Source: an uncultured Flavobacteriales bacterium (GTDB lineage Bacteria; Bacteroidota; Bacteroidia; Flavobacteriales_D; SKUL01). From it: a stretch of 16,275 nucleotides of DNA. The first letter of the stretch is position 1; each line of letters begins with the position of its first letter. Below, one piece after another: positions 1-7,687 of this stretch. Where the stretch lies: NCBI GenBank assembly GCA_937911795.1, contig CALDPJ010000277.1:1-16275 (forward strand), in the 5' to 3' direction. Below the pieces are notes generated by a model. It had not been told where the DNA came from. It saw only the letters and a program-made list of their open reading frames with translations, and did no database searches. The position numbers were made by a program, and so were the translations under genes.

Positions 1-1
1 G

Positions 2-805
2 TCACAAAGCTTCCATTGGAGGTTCGATCCGGATTTCGATGAAAACAACGACAATGAGCTCTTCTATTTTTCGGCCAGCCCATCGGTTCGACTGTCGTGG
101 GTGCCCGGATTGCTGCCCGGAGCAATTTACCAGGTTGCCGTTGAAGTAAAAGTTCAGAACCAATGGAGCGGTTACAGTACCGTATTGCCTATTGAACTGG
201 CGCTTCCGTCCAACTCTGTCGCCATCCGTCCGCAGTTCTGCAACACGCAGATTGCTCCGAATGGTTATGTGATGAGCCAGAGCGTGTGTGAAGCTGACAA
301 TTATACATTTGAATTCACCCCGCAAGGTGGCGGAACACCAAGTGTTTTCACGTCGGGCAACTATGTAGCTTTCCTCAATAATGTTAATCCGTCACTGAGT
401 CCAGGTCTTTATGACGTGCGGGTGAAGGTTACCCAAAACGGTGTTGCGGGTGATTTTGGTCCGATCTGCGTCATCGAAATTCTCGGACCGGATGCTCCGG
501 AAGCTCCAGGTGTCGATGCCATGCGAAGTATAGCAGAAACCACTGGTGTTATATTGTATCCGAACCCCAATGCGGGTAGCGAGGTGCGTGTAGAACTTTC
601 CGGAATCGGTGACGGTAATCACGATGTAAACATTGTGATGTACGACATCTATGGCAAGCAAATCAGTTCTGATGCATTCGGTCACGAAGGTGATGTGCTG
701 AACAGCCTGATTCGCTTTGACGAAAATCTGTCTATGGGAATGTACCTGGTTCACATATTCGTTGATGGCGAACAATTCGCTGTAGAGCGTTTGGTTGTGA
801 AATAG
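2..805 (+). CDS. T9SS type A sorting domain-containing secreted protein, C-terminal part (5' truncated)
   Basis: The open frame runs into the left edge of the window, so only the last 267 residues are visible; the GTG at 101 is internal, not a start. The visible part has two beta-rich stretches resembling fibronectin-III-like modules. Each ends in a pattern such as 'GLYDVRVKV...GDFGPICVIEI', which Bacteroidota surface proteins often repeat. A C-terminal sorting domain of about 85 residues follows, opening with LYPNPN, containing a 'YDIYGKQI' strand and ending in 'ERLVVK'. In this family that domain directs export across the outer membrane by the type IX system and is usually cleaved on secretion. 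The gene is followed within about 35 bases by a strong terminator, so it ends its transcription unit. Its function beyond being exported or cell-surface cannot be told from this fragment. Confidence 0.85.
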   Translation, partial: SQSFHWRFDPDFDENNDNELFYFSASPSVRLSWVPGLLPGAIYQVAVEVKVQNQWSGYSTVLPIELALPSNSVAIRPQFCNTQIAPNGYVMSQSVCEADNYTFEFTPQGGGTPSVFTSGNYVAFLNNVNPSLSPGLYDVRVKVTQNGVAGDFGPICVIEILGPDAPEAPGVDAMRSIAETTGVILYPNPNAGSEVRVELSGIGDGNHDVNIVMYDIYGKQISSDAFGHEGDVLNSLIRFDENLSMGMYLVHIFVDGEQFAVERLVVK

Positions 806-837
806 TCAAGAGCGATAAGCTCCTTAAAAACCACCAA

Positions 838-871
838 CCCCTGACGGTCGAAAGATCGTCAGGGGTTTTTT
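838..871 (+). terminator. Rho-independent terminator after the T9SS gene
   Basis: CCCCTGACGGTC (838-849) pairs with GATCGTCAGGGG (854-865) around a GAAA loop, giving 12 pairs including one G-U, followed by six T. It lies 33 bases after the stop of the truncated T9SS gene. The rest of the 806-1063 gap is AT-rich leader for the next gene; I see no exact TAnnTTTG box there. Confidence 0.93.
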
Positions 872-1063
872 AATGCTCATTTATTACGAAAAACAGAATG
901 GTGAAGATTATTTCGACCACTCATCGAAACATCTATTTATTGCATTACCAATGTTTTAAATAAAATAATGGGAATTTTTTAATCGGCGGGGAAACCTTTA
1001 TTAAAAAATTCTGTATACAAGCCTAAATCTTTTAAATCGCAAACTCATTTAATCTCAATTATT

Positions 1064-1435
1064 ATGAAAAATTTTGCTTACATCACTTTAATCTTCGCGT
1101 TGATCTTTGGAATTCAAACCAATGAAGCATCAGCTACTATTGGAACCAATACTGTAGATGGTCCTTCCACTACTCTGAACAGAGGTACGGCGAAAGTTAC
1201 CTATGATAAGGAACGCAATGAACTGCTTGTTGAAATGAATACGGCAGGTTCTGTTGAGCGTGTAACTGTTCACGTGGCCAATTCCTCAGGGAACATAATC
1301 GCCAAAGAAATGCTCATCGTAGACGGCAAAGGTGCATCTACCAATATAAGTCTTGACGGACAGCGTGCCGGAATCTTTCAGGTAAAAGTTACCTCGAATA
1401 GCATCAGCTTGCTTGATAAAATTAATACCAAATAA
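1064..1435 (+). CDS. Small secreted protein resembling a standalone T9SS-type C-terminal beta domain
   Basis: This 123-residue protein starts with a signal peptide (MKNFAYITLIFALIFG, probable cleavage near the ASA at about residue 24). The remaining ~95 residues are predicted beta-rich. The order of motifs resembles sorting-domain folds: a strand like 'ERVTVHVANSSGNII', a loop, then 'NISLDGQRAGIFQVKV' and a short basic tail. It lacks the preceding large domain and the usual 'YPNP' opening, so I do not call it a T9SS cargo. It may fall near DUF3244-like small secreted proteins, but that is a guess. It is clearly related to the next gene in length, signal peptide and domain pattern. It is flanked by terminators on both sides and so is monocistronic. 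Function is unknown; an envelope or extracellular role is likely. Confidence 0.8.
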   Translation: MKNFAYITLIFALIFGIQTNEASATIGTNTVDGPSTTLNRGTAKVTYDKERNELLVEMNTAGSVERVTVHVANSSGNIIAKEMLIVDGKGASTNISLDGQRAGIFQVKVTSNSISLLDKINTK

Positions 1436-1477
1436 TTCTGCTTCATTCTCGGCTCTTAACTGTTAAGATATGATGAG

Positions 1478-1503
1478 CCCCGGCCAATAGCCGGGGTTTT
1501 TTT
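1478..1503 (+). terminator. Rho-independent terminator after the first small secreted gene
   Basis: CCCCGGC (1478-1484) pairs perfectly with GCCGGGG (1490-1496) around CAATA and is followed by seven T. It lies 42 bases after the preceding stop codon. Confidence 0.93.
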
Positions 1504-1711
1504 GTTCATTACTACCGCCTGAAAATCACTTTCGGATTCAGCCACAGTCCATACTGATAAAGGTGATTCATTTCTTCCCCTAATCTGCTGCAACAACCGC
1601 ATTTTCCTGACAAGCTCTTTATCAATCAGGTACAAAAGGATCTATATAAAAATGAAACCTTCTCGCGCCATATCCGGTATACAACATCAAACAATCAAAA
1701 ACATTGAACAC

Positions 1712-2071
1712 ATGAAAAAAGTAGCTTTAATCACCATGATCACCGCCTTCGCATTCGGCTATTCTTCACAAAACGCTGTTGCCGCAAATTCTGACAACGC
1801 CATCGAAGAAGTACGTGGAGGTAGCGTAGGAATGAACTATGATGACGCCACAGATATGCTTTCATTGAGAATTACAACCAATGGCAAATTGCAAAGGGCA
1901 TCCATTACCGTAATGAATTCTCAACGCCAGGTCGTACACAAGCAACTGGTGGTGCTTACCGATGTTTCTTCCATTGTAGACATTCCTTTGGCAGGACACA
2001 CAGATGGTGTGTATACCATTCAGGTGAAAGGAGATGCAATTTCATTTGCAACCAGATTTAAGAAAAAATAA
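1712..2071 (+). CDS. Small secreted protein, paralog of the upstream gene
   Basis: I place the start at 1712, giving 119 residues, because MKKVALITMITAFAFGYSS is a standard signal peptide there. An in-frame ATG at 1652 would add 20 polar residues in front of it. The mature part (from about the AVAA at residues 23-26) aligns by eye with the preceding gene: 'MNYDDATDMLSLRITTNGK' matches 'VTYDKERNELLVEMNTAGS', and 'DIPLAGHTDGVYTIQVKG' matches 'NISLDGQRAGIFQVKVTS'. Both end in a short basic tail (FKKK here). It looks like a tandem duplication followed by strong divergence. Its own terminator follows within 25 bases. Function is unknown, and I see no catalytic motif; a small structural or surface protein is the most I can infer. 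Confidence 0.78.
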   Translation: MKKVALITMITAFAFGYSSQNAVAANSDNAIEEVRGGSVGMNYDDATDMLSLRITTNGKLQRASITVMNSQRQVVHKQLVVLTDVSSIVDIPLAGHTDGVYTIQVKGDAISFATRFKKK

Positions 2072-2092
2072 GTTCTGATCTAACTATAAAAG

Positions 2093-2123
2093 AAAAGCTA
2101 TCCCGGTTGGGATAGCTTTTTTT
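2093..2123. terminator. Terminator between convergent genes, probably bidirectional
   Basis: AAAAGCTATCCC (2093-2104) and GGGATAGCTTTT (2109-2120) form a perfect 12-pair hairpin with a GGTT loop, followed by T on the plus strand to 2123. On the minus strand the hairpin is followed by a T-rich run interrupted by one C. It can therefore serve both the plus gene ending at 2071 and the minus gene ending at 2145. Confidence 0.92.
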
Positions 2124-2144
2124 CATTCATACCGAAATGATCGG

Positions 2145-3155
2145 TCAGTTTACCTCTGCAACAGGATAATAAACCTCTGTTATCCATTTTGTAGAATCCG
2201 CTTCATCACCGGGTCCCACCACATAACTTTCCCATGGACTTCCATTAAACTGAAGGTTATTCTCTGCGAGGTAGCCATATAATTCTTCGTGTACCGCTTC
2301 CACTCCTTCATACGATCCTTCGTGAATGCGCATAACGACTTGTCCGCTATAGGTAGTTCCCTTCTTTACATTTTCATTACCCGGCTTATCACTATCTACC
2401 GCAACGGCAATTTCGAACCGTGTTTTCTCATTCTCTTCATCCCATTCGTGAAAAACAGCAAACACAGGTTCTTTCACGTCTGCGGCATCCTCTCCCAGGT
2501 ATGAAAATACTTCGTCGTAAGCCTGACTGTACAATTCTTCATTTAACTCACTAAACTGTACTTCGCGTTCCACAAAGTAATAATTCATAGAAGAAACGTT
2601 TGTTTTGAGTACATCTACAGGAAGAGAAGAGATTTCGCTGCTTCTTTCCTCGCTATAGGTCTTTAGGTCGCCTAATCCTTGTTCGAATGTAGGTCCCATC
2701 ATTTCTTCCATATCCTCGTCTCCCATCCAGAACATAAATCCGGGCATACTTCCTGTATTGATCCATTCTGCTCTGGTAACTCCATTTTCTTCAGTAAAAT
2801 TCCACTCTATAGTACTGGAAGATTCCCAGGGAGCAGTAAAATTAAGATCGCATAAAATATATGAATTGGGAGTGCTTTCAAGAATTTTCATACTTCCTGT
2901 TCCGACGCTATCGTTGCCGCTCCATTTATACACAGCACCAACACCCGATTCAGATCCTTCAAATGATTTGGTCATTGCCGGATCCATTTTCTCCCATGGC
3001 GACCATGCCTCCTGATGATGAAAGTCATTTACAATTTCGAATACCTGTGCTGCCGGAGCATTGATTTCGATGGTACGGCTAACCTGATATTCATTCGGGC
3101 TGCAGCCTGTGAATACCATTCCGGTCATGACCGATGCAATTAGAAGCTTTTTCAT
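2145..3155 (-). CDS. Lipoprotein with SRPBCC (START-like) and GyrI-like effector-binding domains
   Basis: I choose the ATG at 3155 (336 residues). It opens a lipoprotein signal, MKKLLIASVMTGMVFTGC, with Cys18 as the lipidated residue, and an exact TAnnTTTG box sits just upstream. An ATG at 3221 would lie upstream of that promoter. Residues ~24-170 fit the SRPBCC hydrophobic-cavity fold ('SRTIEINAPAAQVFEIVNDFHHQEAWSPW' region, then a 'TGSMKI' strand and a long C-terminal helix). Residues ~180-336 look like the GyrI/AraC effector-binding fold, including 'GTTYSGQVVMRIHEGSYEG' and a final 'ITEVYYPV' strand. Both folds bind small hydrophobic ligands; the substrate here is unknown. It would be anchored in the envelope. 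It is transcribed alone, convergent with the small secreted gene and divergent from the DUF819 gene. Confidence 0.85.
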   Translation of the reverse strand: MKKLLIASVMTGMVFTGCSPNEYQVSRTIEINAPAAQVFEIVNDFHHQEAWSPWEKMDPAMTKSFEGSESGVGAVYKWSGNDSVGTGSMKILESTPNSYILCDLNFTAPWESSSTIEWNFTEENGVTRAEWINTGSMPGFMFWMGDEDMEEMMGPTFEQGLGDLKTYSEERSSEISSLPVDVLKTNVSSMNYYFVEREVQFSELNEELYSQAYDEVFSYLGEDAADVKEPVFAVFHEWDEENEKTRFEIAVAVDSDKPGNENVKKGTTYSGQVVMRIHEGSYEGVEAVHEELYGYLAENNLQFNGSPWESYVVGPGDEADSTKWITEVYYPVAEVN

Positions 3156-3182
3156 AATAGGTTGGTTTATTAAGTTTCTGGT

Positions 3183-3190
3183 CAAAAGTA
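3183..3190 (-). promoter_or_regulatory. Bacteroidota -7 promoter box for the SRPBCC lipoprotein gene
   Basis: On the minus strand this reads TACTTTTG, an exact match to TAnnTTTG, 27 bases before the ATG at 3155. It supports that start over the one at 3221. A well-spaced -33 TTTG is not evident. Confidence 0.55.
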
Positions 3191-3337
3191 AATAATCCGT
3201 AGAAAAAGCTATATCAAGCACCTATAAAATGAAAAACATTGTTCAGGTACCATTGCTTCCAGAAACTTTTACTTTCTCCTTTGTTCCGCGAGTTGGTATG
3301 AGAAATTAGCTATTTTGCGGCCTCTAAACAATATTTT

Positions 3338-4576
3338 ATGCTACCACTGGAAAATGATGCGGTAATTCTGGGAGTACTTTCCATTACATTGGGTGCAATT
3401 TTCTGGGCTGCTCAAAGCCCCTATCCGGTTTTTAAGAAAATATTCAAGGTTGTTCCACCATTGTTGTTTTGCTATTTTATTCCTTCGCTCTATACTTCAT
3501 TTGGCTTAATTGATGCTGAACACTCGCAGCTGTATTTTGTAGCATCCCGGTTTTTATTACCGGCCAGTCTGGTTCTACTTACGCTGAGCATAAATCTGAG
3601 GGAAATTATGCGACTCGGGCCAAAAGCATTAATTATGTTTTTTACAGCCACAGTGGGAGTCGTCATAGGAGGTCCGCTGGCAATTCTGATTGTTTCCTTT
3701 TTCTCACCCGAAACAGTTGGTGGACAAGGAGTCGAAGCGGTTTGGCGCGGAATGACCACTATTGCTGGCTCGTGGATCGGAGGAGGCGCTAATCAGGCGG
3801 CTATGTTCGAGATTTTTAAACCGTCAGAGGCGCTCTATTCCATTATGATAACGGTAGATGTTCTCGTAGCGGAAGTTTGGATGATGTTTCTGCTGTTGGG
3901 AGTGGGTCGCAACAAACAAATTAACCGTTTTTTCAAGGCAGATGATTCAGCAGTAGAAACCCTAAAAGCAAAAATGCAGGAGTTTGGTGATCGAATCACC
4001 CGGGTTCCATCGTTCAATGATCTGATGATTATCCTCGGAATAGGACTCGGCACCACCGGTATAGCTCACTTCTTCGCGGATATTATTGCACCATTCATCC
4101 AGGAGCATGCTCCCCAACTTTCCAGACTTAGCCTCACTTCCGGATTCTTCTGGCTCATTGTTCTGGCCACAACTTTCGGCTTGTTGCTTTCCTTTACACG
4201 CGCCCGGAATTATGAGGGTGCAGGGGCTTCCAAAATAGGAACTATCTTTATATACATACTTGTAGCATCCATTGGAATGAAAATGGATGTTACGAAAGTA
4301 TTTGACAACCCCGGATTGTTTGTGGTGGGCGGAATTTGGATGTTTATACATGTCGTATTGCTGGTGGTGGTAGCGAAAATTATTCGCGCTCCATATTTTT
4401 ACCTGGCCGTCGGTTCTAAGGCTAATATCGGAGGAGCGGCATCTGCACCGGTGGTAGCTGCGGCCTTCCATCCATCTCTGGCACCGATTGGAGTTTTGCT
4501 CGCGGTGTTGGGTTATGCCTTGGGCACATATGGCGCATGGATAAGTGGCTTGTTGATGAATGGCGTTAGTCCCTGA
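3338..4576 (+). CDS. DUF819 family integral membrane protein
   Basis: This 412-residue protein is hydrophobic throughout, with about ten to twelve membrane-spanning stretches by eye. It has the hallmarks of the DUF819 (YjcL-like) family: the 'GSWIGGGANQAAM' segment in the middle, 'GASKIGTIFIYILVASIGMKMD', and the C-terminal 'VGSKANIGGAASAPVVAAAF' followed by 'LGYALGTYGAW'. The length matches the family. A charged loop around residues 195-225 separates two halves, and the glycine-rich segments recur in both, as in an inverted-repeat transporter fold. Members are suspected transporters, but no substrate is established. A degenerate promoter-like TATTTTG lies at 3311-3317, 20 bases before the ATG. 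The gene stands alone, and I see no strong terminator after it. Confidence 0.9.
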   Translation: MLPLENDAVILGVLSITLGAIFWAAQSPYPVFKKIFKVVPPLLFCYFIPSLYTSFGLIDAEHSQLYFVASRFLLPASLVLLTLSINLREIMRLGPKALIMFFTATVGVVIGGPLAILIVSFFSPETVGGQGVEAVWRGMTTIAGSWIGGGANQAAMFEIFKPSEALYSIMITVDVLVAEVWMMFLLLGVGRNKQINRFFKADDSAVETLKAKMQEFGDRITRVPSFNDLMIILGIGLGTTGIAHFFADIIAPFIQEHAPQLSRLSLTSGFFWLIVLATTFGLLLSFTRARNYEGAGASKIGTIFIYILVASIGMKMDVTKVFDNPGLFVVGGIWMFIHVVLLVVVAKIIRAPYFYLAVGSKANIGGAASAPVVAAAFHPSLAPIGVLLAVLGYALGTYGAWISGLLMNGVSP

Positions 4577-4711
4577 TGTTTGAGAAGACCCCTTTAATAT
4601 TTCTTCATCACAAGCAAAACGGAATGATTCTTTTTCGGAAGCAATAGGTTAGTACAAAGCCCGTATTTTTTTTAACTTTAGTTCGCTGTAAAAGTTTAAT
4701 AATATTAGCCA

Positions 4712-5200
4712 ATGCCAATATTTTACCTGACGTTATTGTTTCTGTTGACTTCCGCTTTTTCGATCGCACAATCGAACCATTTGACGACCGCCATTATCCT
4801 GGAGAATCATACGGCAGCAGATTTTAAATCAGTCGTCGGAGAACTATCGAATGCCCAGGGAATTGAGATTTTACGAAAACATAACCCGGTTATCCATTTT
4901 CAATATCAAACCGAAAACAATCGGCGTACAGCAATGGAAATGTTGCAAAACCGCGATTTTAATATTACCACTAAAACCGGTCTTCCAATAGATTTTCCTC
5001 TTGCAGTGAACGATGAAGAAACTACAGACGAGTATCATCAGCAAAAGTCAGAATGGATAGCGGCACACCCTGAACGTTATGCTGCACTCAATCAACCCAC
5101 CGGGATAACAACCATCCCACAGGAAGAGTTCGATCAGATGTCGCCTGAAAAACAGGAGCATATTCTGGAACATCCGGAATTATATTTAATTGAACAATAA
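4712..5200 (+). CDS. Small secreted protein of unknown function with two HPE-Y motifs
   Basis: This 162-residue protein begins with a signal peptide, MPIFYLTLLFLLTSAFSIAQ, with likely cleavage at the alanine before Q20. I do not recognise a named family. Residues ~23-90 could form a small alpha/beta unit ('TTAIILENHTAADFKSVVGE' through 'ILRKHNPVIHFQYQ'). The C-terminal third carries two copies of a short pattern: 'EWIAAHPERYAAL' (residues 114-126) and 'HILEHPELYLIE' (150-161), the second preceded by 'EEFDQMSPEKQ'. The stop codon TAA (5198-5200) is followed directly by the ATG of the CUB/T9SS gene, so the two are almost certainly cotranscribed and perhaps translationally coupled. A near-match to the -7 box, TAACTTTA (4673-4680), lies 31 bases before the start. 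Confidence 0.75.
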   Translation: MPIFYLTLLFLLTSAFSIAQSNHLTTAIILENHTAADFKSVVGELSNAQGIEILRKHNPVIHFQYQTENNRRTAMEMLQNRDFNITTKTGLPIDFPLAVNDEETTDEYHQQKSEWIAAHPERYAALNQPTGITTIPQEEFDQMSPEKQEHILEHPELYLIEQ

Positions 5201-7297
5201 ATGGAACGTTTTAAAGTCATAGTTCCATTAATTCTGTTGATTTTACTTCCTTATATTTCCACCGCTCAATGTTATAACTGCACAAATGGACAATGGCCCG
5301 GATCTACTTTAAGCACTACTTCGAATACGCTCGTAAACGCTTCCACCTGCAGTTTTGGAGGAGAATATTCTGTTTACAATGTCACTGTCGGTGAAACCTA
5401 CGTCTGGACAACCTGTGGAGAAGGTTCGTGGGATACCCAGCTCACGCTTTTTTCGGGAAGCCCATGCGGAACTTTTCTGGCCTATAATGATGATGATAAT
5501 TATTATTATTTCTGTGGATTGCGTTCAACAATTACATGGACAGCGACTTTTACCGGGCAGGTGTACTTATTGATCAGCCGGTATTTTTGTACCAGTCAAG
5601 CAAGTTGTATGACCATTCAATGGGCTTGCACCTCCTGCGGAACTTCAAGCGGTTGCGCAGCGTCCGCTCCTTATCCCGATGCTGACCCATGTTATCAACA
5701 GGTAATTACAGCCGACCCTTTTTGTTGCACCACCGAATGGGATATGTTTTGTGAAGAAGCATATGACGCGTGCAATCCGGGAGGTGGCCCCGGCGACATC
5801 AATGCCTGTTCCGGTAGTTTTTACGATCCGGGAGGCCCTGCAGGTAATTATGGAAACAACCAATTGATCGAAACCACTATATGTCCCGACGTGACGGGAA
5901 GTTGTGTACGAGTTAATTTCAATAGTTTTAATATTGAAAACGGCTGGGACTACTTAGATGTTTATAATGGCCCCACAACAGCGGCTCCTCTTATTGGCAG
6001 CTTCACCGGAACCGTATCACCAGGGACCATTCAGGCTAATAACCCTTCTGGTTGTCTGACTTTTGTATTTGATTCTGACGTTTCTGTAAATTATTCCGGT
6101 TGGTCCGCTACCATTTCCTGTGTCGATTGTGATGATTTACCCCCTGCTCCACCGGAGGATTGCTGGGGAGCAACTACTATATGTAGTGATGAAACTTTTA
6201 GTGGTAATAGTAGTGGCGCGGGCGTTCCGGAACTGAATAGCTCCAACTCCGGATGTTTGTCGACTGAGAACCAATCCTCCTGGTTTTTCTTTTCGCCACA
6301 AAACACAGGCAGCATTGCCTTTATGTTGACCCCTACTCCGTTGCAGGACTACGACTTTGCCATCTGGGGCCCCTACGGCCCTTACCTACCGGTGAATGAA
6401 CTGGGTACTGATACGGTGAGGGGAAGGCGAAGGGCAAGAAGAAGGGCAAGAAGGAGAAGGGCGGTCGCTCGAACGTCGTGCCCGCCCTCATCCTCGCCGC
6501 GGGCATCGCCGCCGGCGGCTGGTTCATGGGCGGCTCCAGCGGTTCCTACCGGTCTTCAGGCCGGAGCCGGAGACAATTCCGAAGATGCTGGAGGGAACGG
6601 GGTGGTTAATCCTATAACAGTGGGACCTGCCGATGTTGGAAAAGTGTACATTCTGATGATTGACAATTGGTCTGCTAGCAGTACACCTTATAATTTCACC
6701 TGGAATCTCGGAGGAGGTCTCTCATTGGATTGTACTCCGTTACCGGTAGACCTTTTGTATCTGGAAGGATATCGCAAGGACAATAAAAATGAATTACTAT
6801 GGTCAACAGCGTCTGAAACAAATGCGGATTACTACTCCATAGAACGATCTTCTGACGGTGTTAATTTTGAAACCATCGGACAGATACCGGCGGCCGGCAA
6901 TTCAATAGAGGTATTGGAGTATACTTTTACCGATCATCACCCCGGAAATGTGCAACAATATTACCTTCTTAAACAGGTTGATTTTAATGGCGACTTCGAA
7001 TATTTCGGCCCGGTAGCCATCGGCCGTAATTCTGTGAACATGGAGATTCAGAATCCTTATCCCAATCCACTTACAGAAGATCGGATGCTCCTGGATTTGA
7101 ATATTGTACATTCAACGAAATTCAATAGCCGGATTGTAGATCTCACCGGCAGGATTCTCATCCATCAAGAATATTCTCTGGAGCGCGGATCTCATCAACT
7201 TCAGGTAGATTTAAGTGGGTTCGCCCCCGGCGTTTACGAATGGTCGCTGACCGATGAATTAGGCACCCTGCTGCACTCATCACGCATCGTCAAATAA
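5201..7297 (+). CDS. Cysteine-rich CUB domain protein with T9SS sorting domain, interrupted by a foreign segment
   Basis: This 698-residue secreted protein has a signal peptide (residues 1-22, ending STAQ). In order, it shows: a beta domain with paired cysteines resembling pre-peptidase-type domains (~23-146); a short cysteine module 'DPCYQQVIT.DPFCC...WDMFC...C' (~162-191); a CUB-like domain (~203-307, with 'GWDYLDVYNGP'); a domain with 'SSWFFFSPQNTGSIAFML' and 'DYDFAIWGPYGPY' (~320-505); a 'LPVDLLYLEGYR' beta module (~514-609); and a C-terminal T9SS sorting domain (~617-698, 'NPYPNP', 'GVYEWSL', ending SRIVK). CUB and related modules usually mediate adhesion or protein binding, so a surface or secreted adhesin is likely. 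Residues ~407-445 are anomalous: an RRRARRRARRRR tract in a ~70% GC patch, where relatives of this domain would normally have a short cysteine-containing loop. The frame stays open on both sides. The native protein is probably shorter and different there. Confidence 0.82.
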   Translation: MERFKVIVPLILLILLPYISTAQCYNCTNGQWPGSTLSTTSNTLVNASTCSFGGEYSVYNVTVGETYVWTTCGEGSWDTQLTLFSGSPCGTFLAYNDDDNYYYFCGLRSTITWTATFTGQVYLLISRYFCTSQASCMTIQWACTSCGTSSGCAASAPYPDADPCYQQVITADPFCCTTEWDMFCEEAYDACNPGGGPGDINACSGSFYDPGGPAGNYGNNQLIETTICPDVTGSCVRVNFNSFNIENGWDYLDVYNGPTTAAPLIGSFTGTVSPGTIQANNPSGCLTFVFDSDVSVNYSGWSATISCVDCDDLPPAPPEDCWGATTICSDETFSGNSSGAGVPELNSSNSGCLSTENQSSWFFFSPQNTGSIAFMLTPTPLQDYDFAIWGPYGPYLPVNELGTDTVRGRRRARRRARRRRAVARTSCPPSSSPRASPPAAGSWAAPAVPTGLQAGAGDNSEDAGGNGVVNPITVGPADVGKVYILMIDNWSASSTPYNFTWNLGGGLSLDCTPLPVDLLYLEGYRKDNKNELLWSTASETNADYYSIERSSDGVNFETIGQIPAAGNSIEVLEYTFTDHHPGNVQQYYLLKQVDFNGDFEYFGPVAIGRNSVNMEIQNPYPNPLTEDRMLLDLNIVHSTKFNSRIVDLTGRILIHQEYSLERGSHQLQVDLSGFAPGVYEWSLTDELGTLLHSSRIVK
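6417..6540 (+). other. Foreign high-GC segment inside the CUB/T9SS gene (probable assembly chimera or micro-insertion)
   Basis: Boundaries are approximate. In the host frame this segment encodes an Arg-rich then Pro/Ser/Ala-rich stretch unlike anything else in the protein. Read one base earlier, from 6415 (GGT) to 6540, 40 of 42 codons end in G or C, and the product is a Gly/Lys tract (KGKKKGKKEKGG) followed by 'RSNVVPALILAAGIAAGGWF', a textbook membrane anchor. That is the signature of a real protein-coding fragment from a high-GC organism, most plausibly an actinobacterium. A FliL-like or other single-pass anchored protein is possible, but I cannot identify it. By hand count 6417-6536 is about 69% GC, well above the flanking gene. 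Recognisable host sequence resumes at about 6537 ('PAVPTGLQAG'). Confidence 0.75.
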
Positions 7298-7363
7298 AGT
7301 CCACAGTACGGGCACCTCTTTTCGCGCGGCATTGGTTAATTTAGTGGCAGAAATTTTACAATT

Positions 7364-7687
7364 ATGTTCGGAGATATTTTCGGAAAGCTGCAGGAAATGC
7401 AGCAAAAAGTTGATGAAATTAAATCGCGCCTCGATACGGTGTCAGTTACCGGAAAGTCACCCGATGGTCGTATAACAGTCATAGCCAACGGAAATCGTGT
7501 GATAAAATCCATTGAAATTTCAGAGGAATTGCGCACCGGCGATCCCGAAGAACTGGAAGATCAATTGATCATCGCAATGAATAAAGCGTTGGAAAAAGCA
7601 GAACAATTGAACAGCACCTCTATGGCCGAAGCCGGCAGCGATCTGCTTCCGCCCCACCTTATGAATCTGCTGAATAATTCCCGCTGA
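7364..7687 (+). CDS. ybaB: YbaB/EbfC family nucleoid-associated protein
   Basis: This 107-residue protein has the YbaB/EbfC pattern: an N-terminal helix 'FGKLQEMQQKVDEIKSRLDTV', a central beta sheet ('VTGKSPDGRITVIANGNRVIKSIEIS') and a C-terminal helix of the type 'QLIIAMNKALEKAEQL' ending in a short tail. Family members are small dimeric DNA-binding proteins that associate with the nucleoid. Usual family size is about 100-110 residues. In many bacteria the gene sits beside dnaX and recR; here it instead overlaps meaB by one base (TGA 7685-7687, ATG 7687-7689), implying translational coupling. A weak -7-like TAATTTAG (7337-7344) lies 19 bases before the start. Confidence 0.92.
   Translation: MFGDIFGKLQEMQQKVDEIKSRLDTVSVTGKSPDGRITVIANGNRVIKSIEISEELRTGDPEELEDQLIIAMNKALEKAEQLNSTSMAEAGSDLLPPHLMNLLNNSR

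Noticed and set aside
3962..4471. A 169-codon minus-strand open frame opposite the DUF819 gene
   Set aside because: The plus-strand frame has clear family motifs and membrane helices; the antisense translation is polar and without structure.
4577..4660. A possible terminator after the DUF819 gene, GAATGATTC followed by T
   Set aside because: The stem is only four pairs, too weak to call.
6421..6470. The repeated AAG/GGC units as a microsatellite or regulatory repeat
   Set aside because: They are better explained as lysine and glycine codons of the foreign coding fragment, which continues past them with the same codon bias.
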